In this document: positions 43,915 through 52,651 of the stretch, piece after piece
Numbering within the stretch: position 1 is the stretch's first letter
Layout of the letters: each line of letters begins with the position of its first letter
Assembly: GCA_945898015.1 (NCBI GenBank)
Contig: CAMDGM010000008.1
Coordinates: 1 to 64,000 of the forward strand
DNA from: PVC group bacterium
GTDB taxonomy: Bacteria > Verrucomicrobiota > Kiritimatiellia > CAIKKV01
Length of the DNA stretch: 64,000 nt
Direction of reading: 5' to 3'
The notes under the pieces: model-generated
What the model was told of the DNA's origin: nothing
The model's database searches: none
What the model saw: the letters and a program-made list of their open reading frames with translations, nothing else
Translations under genes and position numbers: made by a program

Positions 43915-45297
43915 CTATGAGGGGGCCGACTGCAAGACCGGTCTGGCTTCGTCTCGGCGCGCATACCAGCCCGCAATGGTGAGCCCCACAAACAACATCA
44001 TCATGAAATACATAGGCGTCTGACGATAGCCCAGTTGCAGGCAGCTCTGAAGGTGATCCACGAAAACAGCCGTGCATCCGGCCAAGCCCAGCGTATGGAT
44101 CAGGTCCTTCCGGGAGCGAAAATAGAAGGGCACGGCCAGGGAAAAATACCGGATCCAGAGGATCGCCAGCGCGATCACGCCGGGCTTCCCTAGCTCGCCA
44201 AGGTTCAGGTACCAGTTGTTGTGCGCCGGCGTGCCGGGCGGCAGGTCGGGATCCACCTGCTCGGCATAGCGAGACCAGGACCAGGCGGAAAAATTGCCGA
44301 GCCCGACCCCCCAGACGTGCTCCTTCGCCATGAGCCGGGCTTGCGCGTTATAGAGCCCCCGATAGGCCATGTCATCGGACGCGCTCTGCTGCTTCACAAA
44401 ACGGTTCAGCAGCGTATCCATCGCGACCACCAGCACCACCCCGGCCAGCAGGACCCCCATCGAAATCAGGGCGACATTCTTCAGGTTGAGGTGACGCGGA
44501 AACAGCACCAGCGTGTTGATCCAGATGCCAAAGACCAACGCGGCCAGGCCCCCTCGTGAAATGGTCAGGATCACGGAAATCGCACAGAGAAACGTCAGAA
44601 AACCAAACACGAGACTGGCCCCCATCTTCCGGCTTTGCAGCACAAACGCATACATGAACGTTCCCATCATGGCCATGTAGGTGGCCAGGCTGTTGGGATG
44701 CCCGAGCGTGGTCCGGACACGGTTGACCCCATGCAGGTAACGGGAGCTGAGCGCGAGATACCCCATATACAAGGCCGTCAGCGCGATCCCCCACAGCACG
44801 GCGCGCGCGGCCTTCTCGTCGCGCACATAATTGACCACCACCAGATAGAGAAGGAAGCCGCGGATGATTTTCGCCAATTCAAAAAGGGGATAAAGCCCCA
44901 CCTCGAACTGGGCGTAAGGCACCGTCGTCGCTTCTTCCGGAACCGCAAGAGAGGGCCCGACCTGCGTCCACGCGATGATCCCCACGAGCAGGTACAGGGC
45001 CGTCGGCCAGGTCAGCGGCGGAAACCAGCGCATCGGATACTGCTCCCGCTTGAGCAGCATGAACCCCAGCAACACGAGCACGCATAAATCCACCACGCTC
45101 ACTTCAAACCCGCGCGTGTTGGCCCGGTAAAATTCCCGGGAGACGAAATTGATGCCAACCAGATCCGGCTCGCACGTGGCCCACACCATGACGCCCATCA
45201 CCACCCGCGAAAGCGCCGGCCGGGCCAGGCATCCGGCGATGGCCAGAGGAACGCCCAGCAGCACACTGAGGCCAAAGATGATATACTTGGCTTCCAT
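43915..45297 (-). CDS. O-antigen ligase/polymerase family membrane protein (Wzy_C)
   Basis: 460 residues with about ten hydrophobic segments. VNRVRTTLGHPNSLATYMAMMGTFMYAFVLQSR and ALISRGGLAALVFG-type segments and the following AYRGLYNAQARLMAKEHVWGVGLGNFSAW and TPAHNNWYLNLGELGKPG match the Wzy_C/WaaL ligase pattern: conserved H in the big periplasmic loop, GVGxGNF, and AHNxY. It polymerises or transfers an undecaprenyl-linked glycan on the periplasmic side. It is the first gene of the minus-strand operon, divergent from the GT26-STAS gene. Confidence 0.85.
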   Translation of the reverse strand: MEAKYIIFGLSVLLGVPLAIAGCLARPALSRVVMGVMVWATCEPDLVGINFVSREFYRANTRGFEVSVVDLCVLVLLGFMLLKREQYPMRWFPPLTWPTALYLLVGIIAWTQVGPSLAVPEEATTVPYAQFEVGLYPLFELAKIIRGFLLYLVVVNYVRDEKAARAVLWGIALTALYMGYLALSSRYLHGVNRVRTTLGHPNSLATYMAMMGTFMYAFVLQSRKMGASLVFGFLTFLCAISVILTISRGGLAALVFGIWINTLVLFPRHLNLKNVALISMGVLLAGVVLVVAMDTLLNRFVKQQSASDDMAYRGLYNAQARLMAKEHVWGVGLGNFSAWSWSRYAEQVDPDLPPGTPAHNNWYLNLGELGKPGVIALAILWIRYFSLAVPFYFRSRKDLIHTLGLAGCTAVFVDHLQSCLQLGYRQTPMYFMMMLFVGLTIAGWYARRDEARPVLQSAPS

Positions 45298-45338
45298 AGG
45301 CGGTCGACCCGAAAACCCCTTTCCATTGAGAGAGCTCT

Positions 45339-45365
45339 GTTATACTATTCAAAAAAACCGGTCAA
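45339..45365. promoter_or_regulatory. Divergent promoter region between the O-antigen polymerase and GT26-STAS genes
   Basis: On the plus strand TATACT (45341-45346) lies 30 nt before the ATG at 45377. On the minus strand TTGACC (45365-45360) and TATAAC (45344-45339) are separated by 15 nt. The two -10 boxes overlap, so the divergent genes may be co-regulated. The -35 on the plus strand is poor (TTTCCA with a 15-nt spacer). Confidence 0.4.
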
Positions 45366-45376
45366 CGCGAGTGTTT

Positions 45377-46846
45377 ATGAACAACCCCATCAAGCCTCAG
45401 ACCGCCGTGGTGCTCGGCATCCCTTTTAACGACGTCTCCTTTGAGGACGCCGTGGAGTGGACCCGGCAGCGGGTGCTTTCACGCCAGCCCGCCTATATTG
45501 CCACCGCCAACATGGACTTCATCATGCAGGCGTGGCGCGACCCCGAACTCCAGCGCATCCTGTTTGAAGCCGACCTGGTGGTCGCCGACGGCATCCCCAT
45601 TGTCTGGCTCTCCCGGCTTCTGGGGCCGGGCCTCAAAGGCCGGGTGACCGGAAGCGACCTTGTCCCCCTGCTCGCCAAGCTGGCCGCGCGCGAAGGCTTT
45701 TCCCTGTTCTGCCTGGGCGGAGCGCCGGGCGTGGCCGAGAAAGCGGCCGCCAAACTGGTGGAGCGCAATCCCGGCCTACGGATCGCCGGCTGTTATTCCC
45801 CCCCCAAGGCTGACATCCTGAACATGGACAATCCCGCCATTCTGGCGCGTCTGGAAACGGCCGCCCCAGACATCCTGCTCGTGGCCTTCGGCGCCCCCAA
45901 GCAGGAAAAATGGGTCAACCTCCACATCCGCCAGTGGCGCGTTCCCGTATCCATGGGAGTCGGTGGATCACTCGATTTTCTGGCCGGCATACAAAAGCGA
46001 GCGCCTAAATTCGTCCAGAAACTGGCGCTGGAATGGCTGTGGCGGATGCTGTCCGACCCCCCCCGGCTGGTGCGCCGATATATCGCCAACTTCGCCTTTT
46101 TCGGAAGCGTGGTCTTCAAACTGGCGTGCTTGCGCGGGTCGCCGACTCATGCTAGCCGACACCCCGGGGCCACGCCCCCCGACCTCGCGCTTGCGGAAAA
46201 GCTCCACGCAAAATGGATGGCCTTCCCTTCCGCCGCCAGCTCCGGCGATCTGGAAACCTTCCGTTCGGCCTGCGCGGTGGAAACCACGGCCCGGACTCTG
46301 GTCCTTGATCTGGGCACGCGCACGTGGATGAACAGCCGGGAGCTGGGCATCCTGCTGGACCTGAGCCGGGTCAGCCGGGCCGCCGGACGGCGGCTCTATG
46401 TGCGGGCCCCCTGCCCGCGCGTTTCCCGCTTGCTGCGCTTTGTTCAACTGGACCGTTACCTGACAGTCGCCGAGACCCCGGCGGAGGTGATTCAGCTCTT
46501 GAAGGACCGGCGCGCCACCGAGATCGAGGGCAACGTCCACCGGGGCCCCCAACAGCGGTTGATCCTCGTGTTACCGGCGGAATTGACGGCGGCGAACGTG
46601 GCGGCATTCAAGGCCCGCGTCGACCAATCCTGGCAACAGGCCGAGGACCAGGGCGCGCTGGGCGGGGTGATGGTGAACGCGTCCGCCGTGGAGTTCATCG
46701 ACAGCGCCGCCCTGGGCTTTCTGGTCGGCCTCAAAAAGAGGACCGAGCAAGCCCGCACACATTTCCAGTGTTTCGGGTTTCACGATGCGGCGCTTCGAAC
46801 CCTGAAACTCGCTCGGCTGGAGTCCCTCCTGACCGAGGCACACTAG
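45377..46846 (+). CDS. WecG/TagA/CpsF (GT26) glycosyltransferase fused to two STAS domains
   Basis: 489 residues. Residues about 10-250 are a GT26 transferase: TANMDFIMQAWRDPELQRILFEADLVVADGIPIVWLSRLLG, VTGSDLVPLLAKLAA, FCLGGAPGVAEKAAAKL, LVAFGAPKQEKWVNLH and GVGGSLDFLAGIQKRAPKFVQKLALEWLWRMLSDPPRLVRRYI. After a linker of about 30 residues, residues about 300-380 (ARTLVLDLGTRTWMNSRELGILLDLSRV) and 395-489 (LILVLPAELTAANVAAFKARVDQ... VNASAVEFIDSAALGFLVGLKKR) are two STAS domains. GT26 enzymes add the second sugar to an undecaprenyl-linked primer. The fusion suggests regulation by phosphorylation or protein binding. Confidence 0.85.
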   Translation: MNNPIKPQTAVVLGIPFNDVSFEDAVEWTRQRVLSRQPAYIATANMDFIMQAWRDPELQRILFEADLVVADGIPIVWLSRLLGPGLKGRVTGSDLVPLLAKLAAREGFSLFCLGGAPGVAEKAAAKLVERNPGLRIAGCYSPPKADILNMDNPAILARLETAAPDILLVAFGAPKQEKWVNLHIRQWRVPVSMGVGGSLDFLAGIQKRAPKFVQKLALEWLWRMLSDPPRLVRRYIANFAFFGSVVFKLACLRGSPTHASRHPGATPPDLALAEKLHAKWMAFPSAASSGDLETFRSACAVETTARTLVLDLGTRTWMNSRELGILLDLSRVSRAAGRRLYVRAPCPRVSRLLRFVQLDRYLTVAETPAEVIQLLKDRRATEIEGNVHRGPQQRLILVLPAELTAANVAAFKARVDQSWQQAEDQGALGGVMVNASAVEFIDSAALGFLVGLKKRTEQARTHFQCFGFHDAALRTLKLARLESLLTEAH

Positions 46847-46924
46847 CGGATACCCGAACGGAAACGCGCCGGGGTGTAAGACAACATTTTGACGGCCGCA
46901 AGAAAAGGTCTTCAGCGTGAGTCG

Positions 46925-47010
46925 TCAACCTCGAATTGCGACCGGCCCGTCATTTGCGCCCGAAACGACGCGACCCACCACGGCGGGCACGCCCGCTCAG
47001 CCTTTCCGCC
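46925..47010. repeat. Fragment of the dispersed intergenic repeat
   Basis: CCGTCATTTGCGCCCGAAACG matches the core end near 19014-19040, and GACCCACCACGGCGGGC is the reverse complement of sequence near 18595-18617. It lies in the 236-nt gap before the GT4 gene at 47083, which otherwise holds only the promoter. Confidence 0.55.
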
Positions 47011-47044
47011 AGTCAGCCCCAATGCAGCGTGCCATACGATCCGC

Positions 47045-47073
47045 GTGACAGGGCGGGTTGTTCCTGTTACGAT
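47045..47073 (+). promoter_or_regulatory. Near-leaderless promoter of a GT4 gene
   Basis: GTGACA (47045-47050), a 17-nt spacer, then TACGAT (47068-47073), 9 nt before the ATG at 47083. A GGAG lies at 47075-47078; if transcription starts about 7 nt after the -10, that site would be outside the mRNA. The start point should decide which is used. Confidence 0.45.
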
Positions 47074-47082
47074 TGGAGCCAT

Positions 47083-48336
47083 ATGAACGCTGTCAAAGTT
47101 GCGCATGTGATGCGGCGCTTCGTCCCGGAGAAGTGGGGCGGCACCGAAAGCGTCGTCTTCAACCTCGCACGGGAATACGTCCAGGCCGGCATGGAAAGTC
47201 CCATTTTCTGCACCGACATGTTCGCCGACACCGGCACGGCGTCCCTGGCCCCGGTCACCATCCATCGTTTCCGCTATGTGTTTCCCTGGTTGTTCCTGGG
47301 AAAAGAAGCCCAGGCCAAACTGCGGCTGAAAGGCGGCAGCCCCCTGTCATTCAGCCTCTTTCGCGCCCTGCTGCGGGAGCCCGGCCTGGACCTGATCCAC
47401 GCGCACACCCAGCACCGCCTCGGGGGAATCGCCCGCACGGTGGCACGCTGGCGCGGCATCCCCTATGTGGTGAGCATTCATGGCGGCGTCCTGACATTGC
47501 CGGACGAGCAGTCCAAAAAAATGCAGGCGCCCTTCCGCGGCAAGCTCGAGTGGGGAAAGGTGTTCGGCTGGCTGCTCGGCGCGCGCCGGGTGCTGGACGA
47601 CGCCAACGCCATCATCTGCGTCGGCCGAGATGAACATGCCGAAATGGCCCGCCGCTATGGCAGCAAGGCGCATTATGTGCCGAACGGGGTGCAAACCGAT
47701 CTCTTCCGGACGGCGGACGCGTCCGCGTTCCGGGCCCGGGCCGGGCTTAAGCCCGGGGAAAAACTGGCGCTTTGCGTCTCCCGCATCGACTACCAGAAAA
47801 ACCAGCTGCTGCTCGTGAAAGCCTTCGCCCGGTTTGCCCAAACACGGCCCGACTGGAAGCTGGCGCTGATCGGGCCTGTGACCGTGGAAAGCTATCGGGA
47901 CCAGATCCTGGAGGAAGTCCGGCGCTCCGGACTGGACTCCCGGGTAATCCTCATTCCGGGCTTCGCGCCCGACGACCCGCTCCTGCCCTCCGCCTACAAG
48001 GCGGCGGACGTGTTCGTGCTCCCCACCGTGCACGAACCCTTCGGCATTGTCATCCTGGAAGCCTGGGCCGCCGGCACGCCGGTCGTGGCCACGCGCGTCG
48101 GCGGCATCCCGGGCTTCACCCACGACGGCGACGACATCCTCCTGTTCAACAAAGACGACGAGGACGGGCTCCTGTCCCGCCTGAACCGGCTGGCCGACAA
48201 CCCCGGCTTGCGCGAACGACTGACCGCCGCGGCAACCCGGGAGGTTTCGCATTACGATTGGTCGGCCATCGCCACGACCATGCGCGGAATTTACGAGGCC
48301 GCCGCGGAACACCGGCTGCGGAAAGGGCGCGCATGA
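47083..48336 (+). CDS. GT4-family glycosyltransferase
   Basis: 417 residues from the ATG at 47083. The N-terminus KVAHVMRRFVPEKWGGTESVVFNLAREYVQAGMESPIFC is the GT4 acceptor-side pattern. The donor domain has LALCVSRIDYQKNQLLLVKAFARF and VFVLPTVHEPFGIVILEAWAAGTPVVATRVGGIPGF, with two conserved Glu residues. It is translationally coupled to the next glycosyltransferase by a 4-nt overlap. Activity on a lipid-linked glycan is assumed from context. Confidence 0.9.
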   Translation: MNAVKVAHVMRRFVPEKWGGTESVVFNLAREYVQAGMESPIFCTDMFADTGTASLAPVTIHRFRYVFPWLFLGKEAQAKLRLKGGSPLSFSLFRALLREPGLDLIHAHTQHRLGGIARTVARWRGIPYVVSIHGGVLTLPDEQSKKMQAPFRGKLEWGKVFGWLLGARRVLDDANAIICVGRDEHAEMARRYGSKAHYVPNGVQTDLFRTADASAFRARAGLKPGEKLALCVSRIDYQKNQLLLVKAFARFAQTRPDWKLALIGPVTVESYRDQILEEVRRSGLDSRVILIPGFAPDDPLLPSAYKAADVFVLPTVHEPFGIVILEAWAAGTPVVATRVGGIPGFTHDGDDILLFNKDDEDGLLSRLNRLADNPGLRERLTAAATREVSHYDWSAIATTMRGIYEAAAEHRLRKGRA

Positions 48337-49472
48337 ACATCGGCTTCTCCGCCTGCGTGCTCCAGGGTGGCCGGACCGGCGTGGCGTCGTATGTCATCAA
48401 CCTGCTTCACACGCTTCAAGCGGTGGACACCGTCAACCGCTACGACATCCTCATCCCGGCCGGCGACCAGGCGCTGATCCGCGACGGGGCGGCCTCCTTC
48501 CGGAAAACCATCCTTCCGCCCGCGCTCGCCACGCCCGTCGCCAACATCCTCTGGCACAACACCGTCCTGCCGGGCCGCTCACGGCGGGAACAGTACGACC
48601 TGGTTCACGTGCCCAGCTATCGCCGGTTGCCCTGGGTGAAAGGCACGAAAATCGTCGCCACCGTCCACGACCTGGCCACCCTCCACCTGGACCACAAATA
48701 CGATGCGGCCCGCATGTTCTACAATCGACGGATCGTCCCCTCCTTGATTCGCCGGGCCGATCACGTCATCACGGTCAGCCACTTCACCGCCGATGACCTG
48801 GTGAACCGGGTCGGCTACCCGGCCGACAAGATTACCGTCATCTACTCCGGCATTAACCGGCAAGCCTACCATCCCATCCCGGCCGACGAGTGCCGGATCC
48901 GACTGAAAGCCAAATACAGCCTGGAGTCGCCGTTCATTGTCTACGTGTCGCGGGTGGAGCATCCGGCCAAAAACCATCTGCGGTTGATCCAGGCCTTCGA
49001 GCAGATCAAGGCGCGAACCCCCTCGGACCTCAAGCTGGTGCTGGCCGGCGCCGACTGGAACGGGGCCGACACCGTTCGGGCCTACGCGGCCCGAAGCCCG
49101 GTGGCGCGGGACCTGATCTTCACGGGCTTTGTGCCCCTCGAGGATATCCCCTATTTCTATTCGGGCTGCGAATTCATGGCCTACCCCTCGCTGTTCGAAG
49201 GATTCGGATTCCCGATCGTTGAAGCCATGGCCTGCGGCGCGCCGGTCATCTGCTCCAACACCTCGTCCATGAAGGAGATCGCCCTCGACCTGGCGCCGAC
49301 CTTCGACCCGACCGATGTTGACGCCATCGCCGGAGCGCTGGAAACCGCATTGGGTCGCGGAAAAAACGCGGATCAGGCAGCCCGCGGCCGAGCCTACGCA
49401 AAAACTTTTGACTGGAATGAGACCGCCAAAAAAGTCATGGCCGTCTACTGCAAAACGCAGAAGGGAGCATAA
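48333..49472 (+). CDS. GT4-family glycosyltransferase
   Basis: 379 residues. The start overlaps the previous stop (ATGA). MNIGFSACVLQGGRTGVASYVINLLHTL is followed by VATVHDLATLHLDHKY, RRADHVITVSHFTADDL, FIVYVSRVEHPAKNHLRLIQAFE and SLFEGFGFPIVEAMACGAPVICSNTSSMKEI. This is the mannosyltransferase-like GT4 pattern with both conserved Glu residues. Confidence 0.92.
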   Translation: MNIGFSACVLQGGRTGVASYVINLLHTLQAVDTVNRYDILIPAGDQALIRDGAASFRKTILPPALATPVANILWHNTVLPGRSRREQYDLVHVPSYRRLPWVKGTKIVATVHDLATLHLDHKYDAARMFYNRRIVPSLIRRADHVITVSHFTADDLVNRVGYPADKITVIYSGINRQAYHPIPADECRIRLKAKYSLESPFIVYVSRVEHPAKNHLRLIQAFEQIKARTPSDLKLVLAGADWNGADTVRAYAARSPVARDLIFTGFVPLEDIPYFYSGCEFMAYPSLFEGFGFPIVEAMACGAPVICSNTSSMKEIALDLAPTFDPTDVDAIAGALETALGRGKNADQAARGRAYAKTFDWNETAKKVMAVYCKTQKGA

Positions 49473-49478
49473 TCGACG

Positions 49479-50330
49479 ATGACTGTCTCCATTATCATGC
49501 GATCGAAGAACGAAATGCCGTACGCCGTCACGGCCTTGGAACAACTGGCCCGCCAGACCTGGAAGGACTACACGCTCTACAATGTGGACTCCGGTTCGAA
49601 GGACGGAACCGTGGAAACGGTGCGGCGGGTCAACCCGGACCGCCTGACCGAAATCCCGGCCAAAGCCTATATTCCCGGCAAAGTGCTGAACGACATGATT
49701 GCGCGCACCCGCGATGACTTGATCGTCTTTCTCAATGCCGATGCCATTCCCCTCAATGAATTCTGGCTGGAGCGGCTGATCCGGCCCATCCTGGACGGAA
49801 CGGCGGACGCAACCATGAGCAAGCAGCATGCGCGTCCGGAGGCCCGCTTCATCGTGGACTACGACTACCGGCGCGCCTACGATCCCCGGAACCTCAAAGC
49901 GGAAAACGAGGATTTCTTCTCGGCCGTGGCCTGCGCCTTCCGGCGCTCCTGGTGGGATCGCGTCAAATTCCCCGAATCCGGCTACGCCGAAGACCTGGCC
50001 TGGGCAAAAGAATGCCGCGAGCTCGGGGCAACCTTCAAGCTGGTCCTGGACTCGGAAGTGGAGCATTCCCACAACTACACGCTCAAGGAGCTTTACCGGA
50101 AAAAGTTCCGGCACGGGCAGACCTATCATCGGATATATCACCAGCAGCCGCGCCGGGGCGCCCAAACGCGGGCCTGCGTCCGCGAACTCCTCCGCGACGT
50201 CCTCTACGCGTGCCGGCGGCTCAAGCCCTGGACGATCCCCTACAACCTCGCGTACCGGATCATTATTCACACCGCCATTCATCAGGGGCTCCAGGAAGCC
50301 TCCGGCAAAACCCGGCCTCCGTCACGGTAA
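49479..50330 (+). CDS. GT2-family glycosyltransferase
   Basis: 283 residues. MTVSIIMRSKNEMPYAVTALEQL, then VDSGSKDGTVETVRRV and DDLIVFLNADAIPLNEFWLERLI (the DxD-like AD pair) belong to the GT-A fold. RSWWDRVKFPESGYAEDLAWAKECRE is the acceptor-side ED motif. A Lys/Arg-rich C-terminal helix follows (YRKKFRHGQTYHRIYH). It lies 6 nt after the GT4 gene and is likely membrane-peripheral. Confidence 0.9.
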   Translation: MTVSIIMRSKNEMPYAVTALEQLARQTWKDYTLYNVDSGSKDGTVETVRRVNPDRLTEIPAKAYIPGKVLNDMIARTRDDLIVFLNADAIPLNEFWLERLIRPILDGTADATMSKQHARPEARFIVDYDYRRAYDPRNLKAENEDFFSAVACAFRRSWWDRVKFPESGYAEDLAWAKECRELGATFKLVLDSEVEHSHNYTLKELYRKKFRHGQTYHRIYHQQPRRGAQTRACVRELLRDVLYACRRLKPWTIPYNLAYRIIIHTAIHQGLQEASGKTRPPSR

Positions 50331-50351
50331 CGCCGGCGGAAGAGAAATCCT

Positions 50352-51485
50352 ATGGGCAAGTATTCCATCCGAGGCTCCGCCGCATTCGATGCGCGCCTGG
50401 ACCTGGATTTTTCCGCCATCGCGCGCGCGTTGGCGGAGTCGCCGGACGCCGCGTCATTCCGCGCCCTCGTGCTGATTGGCGGCTATGGCCGCGGCGAAGG
50501 CACGCCCCGGATTGTCGATGGCCGTGAAGTCCCCTTCAACGACTACGACTTCGTAGTCGTCTCCGACGCCATGTCCCGCCGGCGCAGGGCCTGCGTCCAG
50601 GCCGGCCTCCGCCGCCTGGAGCAGCGCTTGACACAGGAGCTGGCGCTGCCGATCGACCTGTGCCTCTACCCGGACAACGCCCTGCCGCGCGCCGAATTCT
50701 CCATGCTCAACTACGAGATGAAATACGGCCACACCGTCGTCTGGGGGGATCCGCGAATCCTGGACCGCCTGCCGGCCTATCCCCACGCCGGCATTCCCCT
50801 TTCCGAGGGCACCCGACTCCTCCTCAATCGCGGAAAACTGCTTCTGGATGTGCGCCGAGCCAGGCGATCCGGCCGACCGCTGACCGACGACGACCGGCTG
50901 CGATTCGTCAAATTCACGGGCAAAGCCTGGCTGGCGTTCGGGGACTGCGCCCTGCTCCTGAGCCACACCTACGACCTGCGCTATGCGGTCAAGAAAGAGC
51001 GCATTGTCCGCTGCGCAACCTCCGATGCGCCGGATCCCGCCTTCCTGATCGACGGCTACCGCCGGGCCATTGCGCTCAAGGAGTGGGGGGATTATTCGTT
51101 CCTCGACGGCTACGACTGGGCCTCCGAATACGAGCGGGTGCGCCGGTATTACGTGCGGTTCTTCCGCTGGTATGAAAGCAAGCGATTGAATGCGGAGGCC
51201 GGGGACACCGCCGCCTACGCCGCGGCGCTGGCCCGGGGCCCCCGGGAATGCTCCCGGCTCAAAGCCGCCATTCAAAACCTGCAGGCCTTCGGCGCCCGCG
51301 CCCTCCACAGCGGCGCGGCGTTGCTGCGGTCCCACCCGCGCACCCGGCTCTATCTCGCCCTGCCGCTCCTGCTCGGCGACGATCCCGTCCCGCCGGCCGG
51401 ACTGTGCCGTCTTCTCGGCGCGCCCGCCGGGGATCTCGAAACCGCGGAACGCCAATTTTACGACTTACAGAAGAGGTTCTCGTGA
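50352..51485 (+). CDS. Nucleotidyltransferase-fold protein of unknown specificity
   Basis: 377 residues. The N-terminal 70 residues carry the Pol-beta-type signature: ALVLIGGYGRGEGTPRI (GG at residues 43-44) and VPFNDYDFVVV (D64, D66). The rest is helical and Arg-rich with no recognised domain. Aminoglycoside-type or choline-phosphate-type nucleotidyltransferases share this fold. It lies between a GT2 and a phosphodiesterase-like gene and overlaps the latter by 4 nt. A role in attaching a phospho-substituent to the polymer is an inference only. Confidence 0.65.
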   Translation: MGKYSIRGSAAFDARLDLDFSAIARALAESPDAASFRALVLIGGYGRGEGTPRIVDGREVPFNDYDFVVVSDAMSRRRRACVQAGLRRLEQRLTQELALPIDLCLYPDNALPRAEFSMLNYEMKYGHTVVWGDPRILDRLPAYPHAGIPLSEGTRLLLNRGKLLLDVRRARRSGRPLTDDDRLRFVKFTGKAWLAFGDCALLLSHTYDLRYAVKKERIVRCATSDAPDPAFLIDGYRRAIALKEWGDYSFLDGYDWASEYERVRRYYVRFFRWYESKRLNAEAGDTAAYAAALARGPRECSRLKAAIQNLQAFGARALHSGAALLRSHPRTRLYLALPLLLGDDPVPPAGLCRLLGAPAGDLETAERQFYDLQKRFS

Positions 51486-52651
51486 AGAAACCCCGGGTGG
51501 CGCTTTTCATTTTCATCGACGCTTTCGGCTGGGAAGTCTACCAGCGAAACCGGTTCTTCCTCGACGGACTGGTTCAGGACTCCAAGCGGCTGGAAACCAT
51601 CCTGGGCTACTCGTCCGCCTGCGATCCCTCCATCATTTCCGGTCTCCTGCCCAGCGAGCACCGGATGTGGTCGTCGTTCTATTATTCGCCATCCACCTGC
51701 CCCTACCGCTGGCTGCGCCACCTGCGCTGGCTGCCCGATTCGTTCTTCAGCCGGGGGCGCGTGCGCTACTGGATGAGCAAATGGATCAAAAAGCTCCATG
51801 GCTTTACCGGCTATTTCATGATCTACAGCGTCCCCTTCAAGGTCCTGCCCTATTTCGACTACTCGGAAAAACGCAGCATCTGGCGGGAAGGCCTGGTGCG
51901 CGGCACAACTCTCTTCAACCGGCTCGACCGCCAGGGCATCCCCTACTATGTCCATGCCAGCGGCACGTCCGACGAGGCCCGATTCGCCGCGCTGCGTGAT
52001 GACCTGCGGCGGGGCGCCATCGACTTCGCCTACCTCTCGCTGGGCCGGCTGGATGCCCTGATGCATAAAATCGGCAATTCCGGCCCGCCGGTCTCGGAGC
52101 TCCTGCGCGACTATGACCGGCAAATCCGGGACACTCTCGCCACGGCCGAGGCGGCGTACGAGCAGGTCTCCTGGTACGTCTTCACCGACCACGGCATGCA
52201 CAACACCACGGGCCGGTATGACCTGATCGCCGATGTGGAGAAGCTGGGCCTCGTCTATGGCACGGACTATGTGGCCTTCTATGACGCCACCATGGGCCGG
52301 TTCTGGACGCTCACCGACAAGGCCCGCGCCGCGCTCCCCCGCCTGCTGGCCTCCCACCCGCAGGGCCGGCTGTTGAGCGACGAGGAGCTCCGCGAACTGG
52401 GCGTATTCTTTGACGACCGCCTGTACGGCGATCTCATTTTCCTCATGAACTCGGCCGTCCAGCTGGTGCCGAGCTACATGGGAAGCGCCCAAATGCCCGG
52501 CATCCACGGATTCCATCCCCACGACCCGGATTCCTACGCCTCCATCCTGAGCAACCGCCCCCTCCCGGACTCGCTGAAACGGATTCACGAGATCTACGGG
52601 CTCATGGAGCGGGAATTGCCGGGGCTGGATTCGCCCGCCGCCAGGACATAG
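51482..52651 (+). CDS. Alkaline-phosphatase-superfamily protein (phosphodiesterase-like)
   Basis: 389 residues from a GTG at 51482 inside the previous stop, with AGAAGAGG upstream. RVALFIFIDAFGWEVYQRNRFF carries the first Asp (D13). SSACDPSIISGLLPSEHRMWSSFYY fits the nucleophile region with Ser. FTDHGMHNTTGRYDLI (DHGM) and PGIHGFHPHDPDSY (H) supply the remaining metal ligands. This is the type I phosphodiesterase/AP pattern. No signal peptide is seen, so it may act in the cytoplasm or at the membrane face. The 3' end overlaps the convergent GT2 by 58 nt. Confidence 0.75.
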   Translation: MKKPRVALFIFIDAFGWEVYQRNRFFLDGLVQDSKRLETILGYSSACDPSIISGLLPSEHRMWSSFYYSPSTCPYRWLRHLRWLPDSFFSRGRVRYWMSKWIKKLHGFTGYFMIYSVPFKVLPYFDYSEKRSIWREGLVRGTTLFNRLDRQGIPYYVHASGTSDEARFAALRDDLRRGAIDFAYLSLGRLDALMHKIGNSGPPVSELLRDYDRQIRDTLATAEAAYEQVSWYVFTDHGMHNTTGRYDLIADVEKLGLVYGTDYVAFYDATMGRFWTLTDKARAALPRLLASHPQGRLLSDEELRELGVFFDDRLYGDLIFLMNSAVQLVPSYMGSAQMPGIHGFHPHDPDSYASILSNRPLPDSLKRIHEIYGLMERELPGLDSPAART

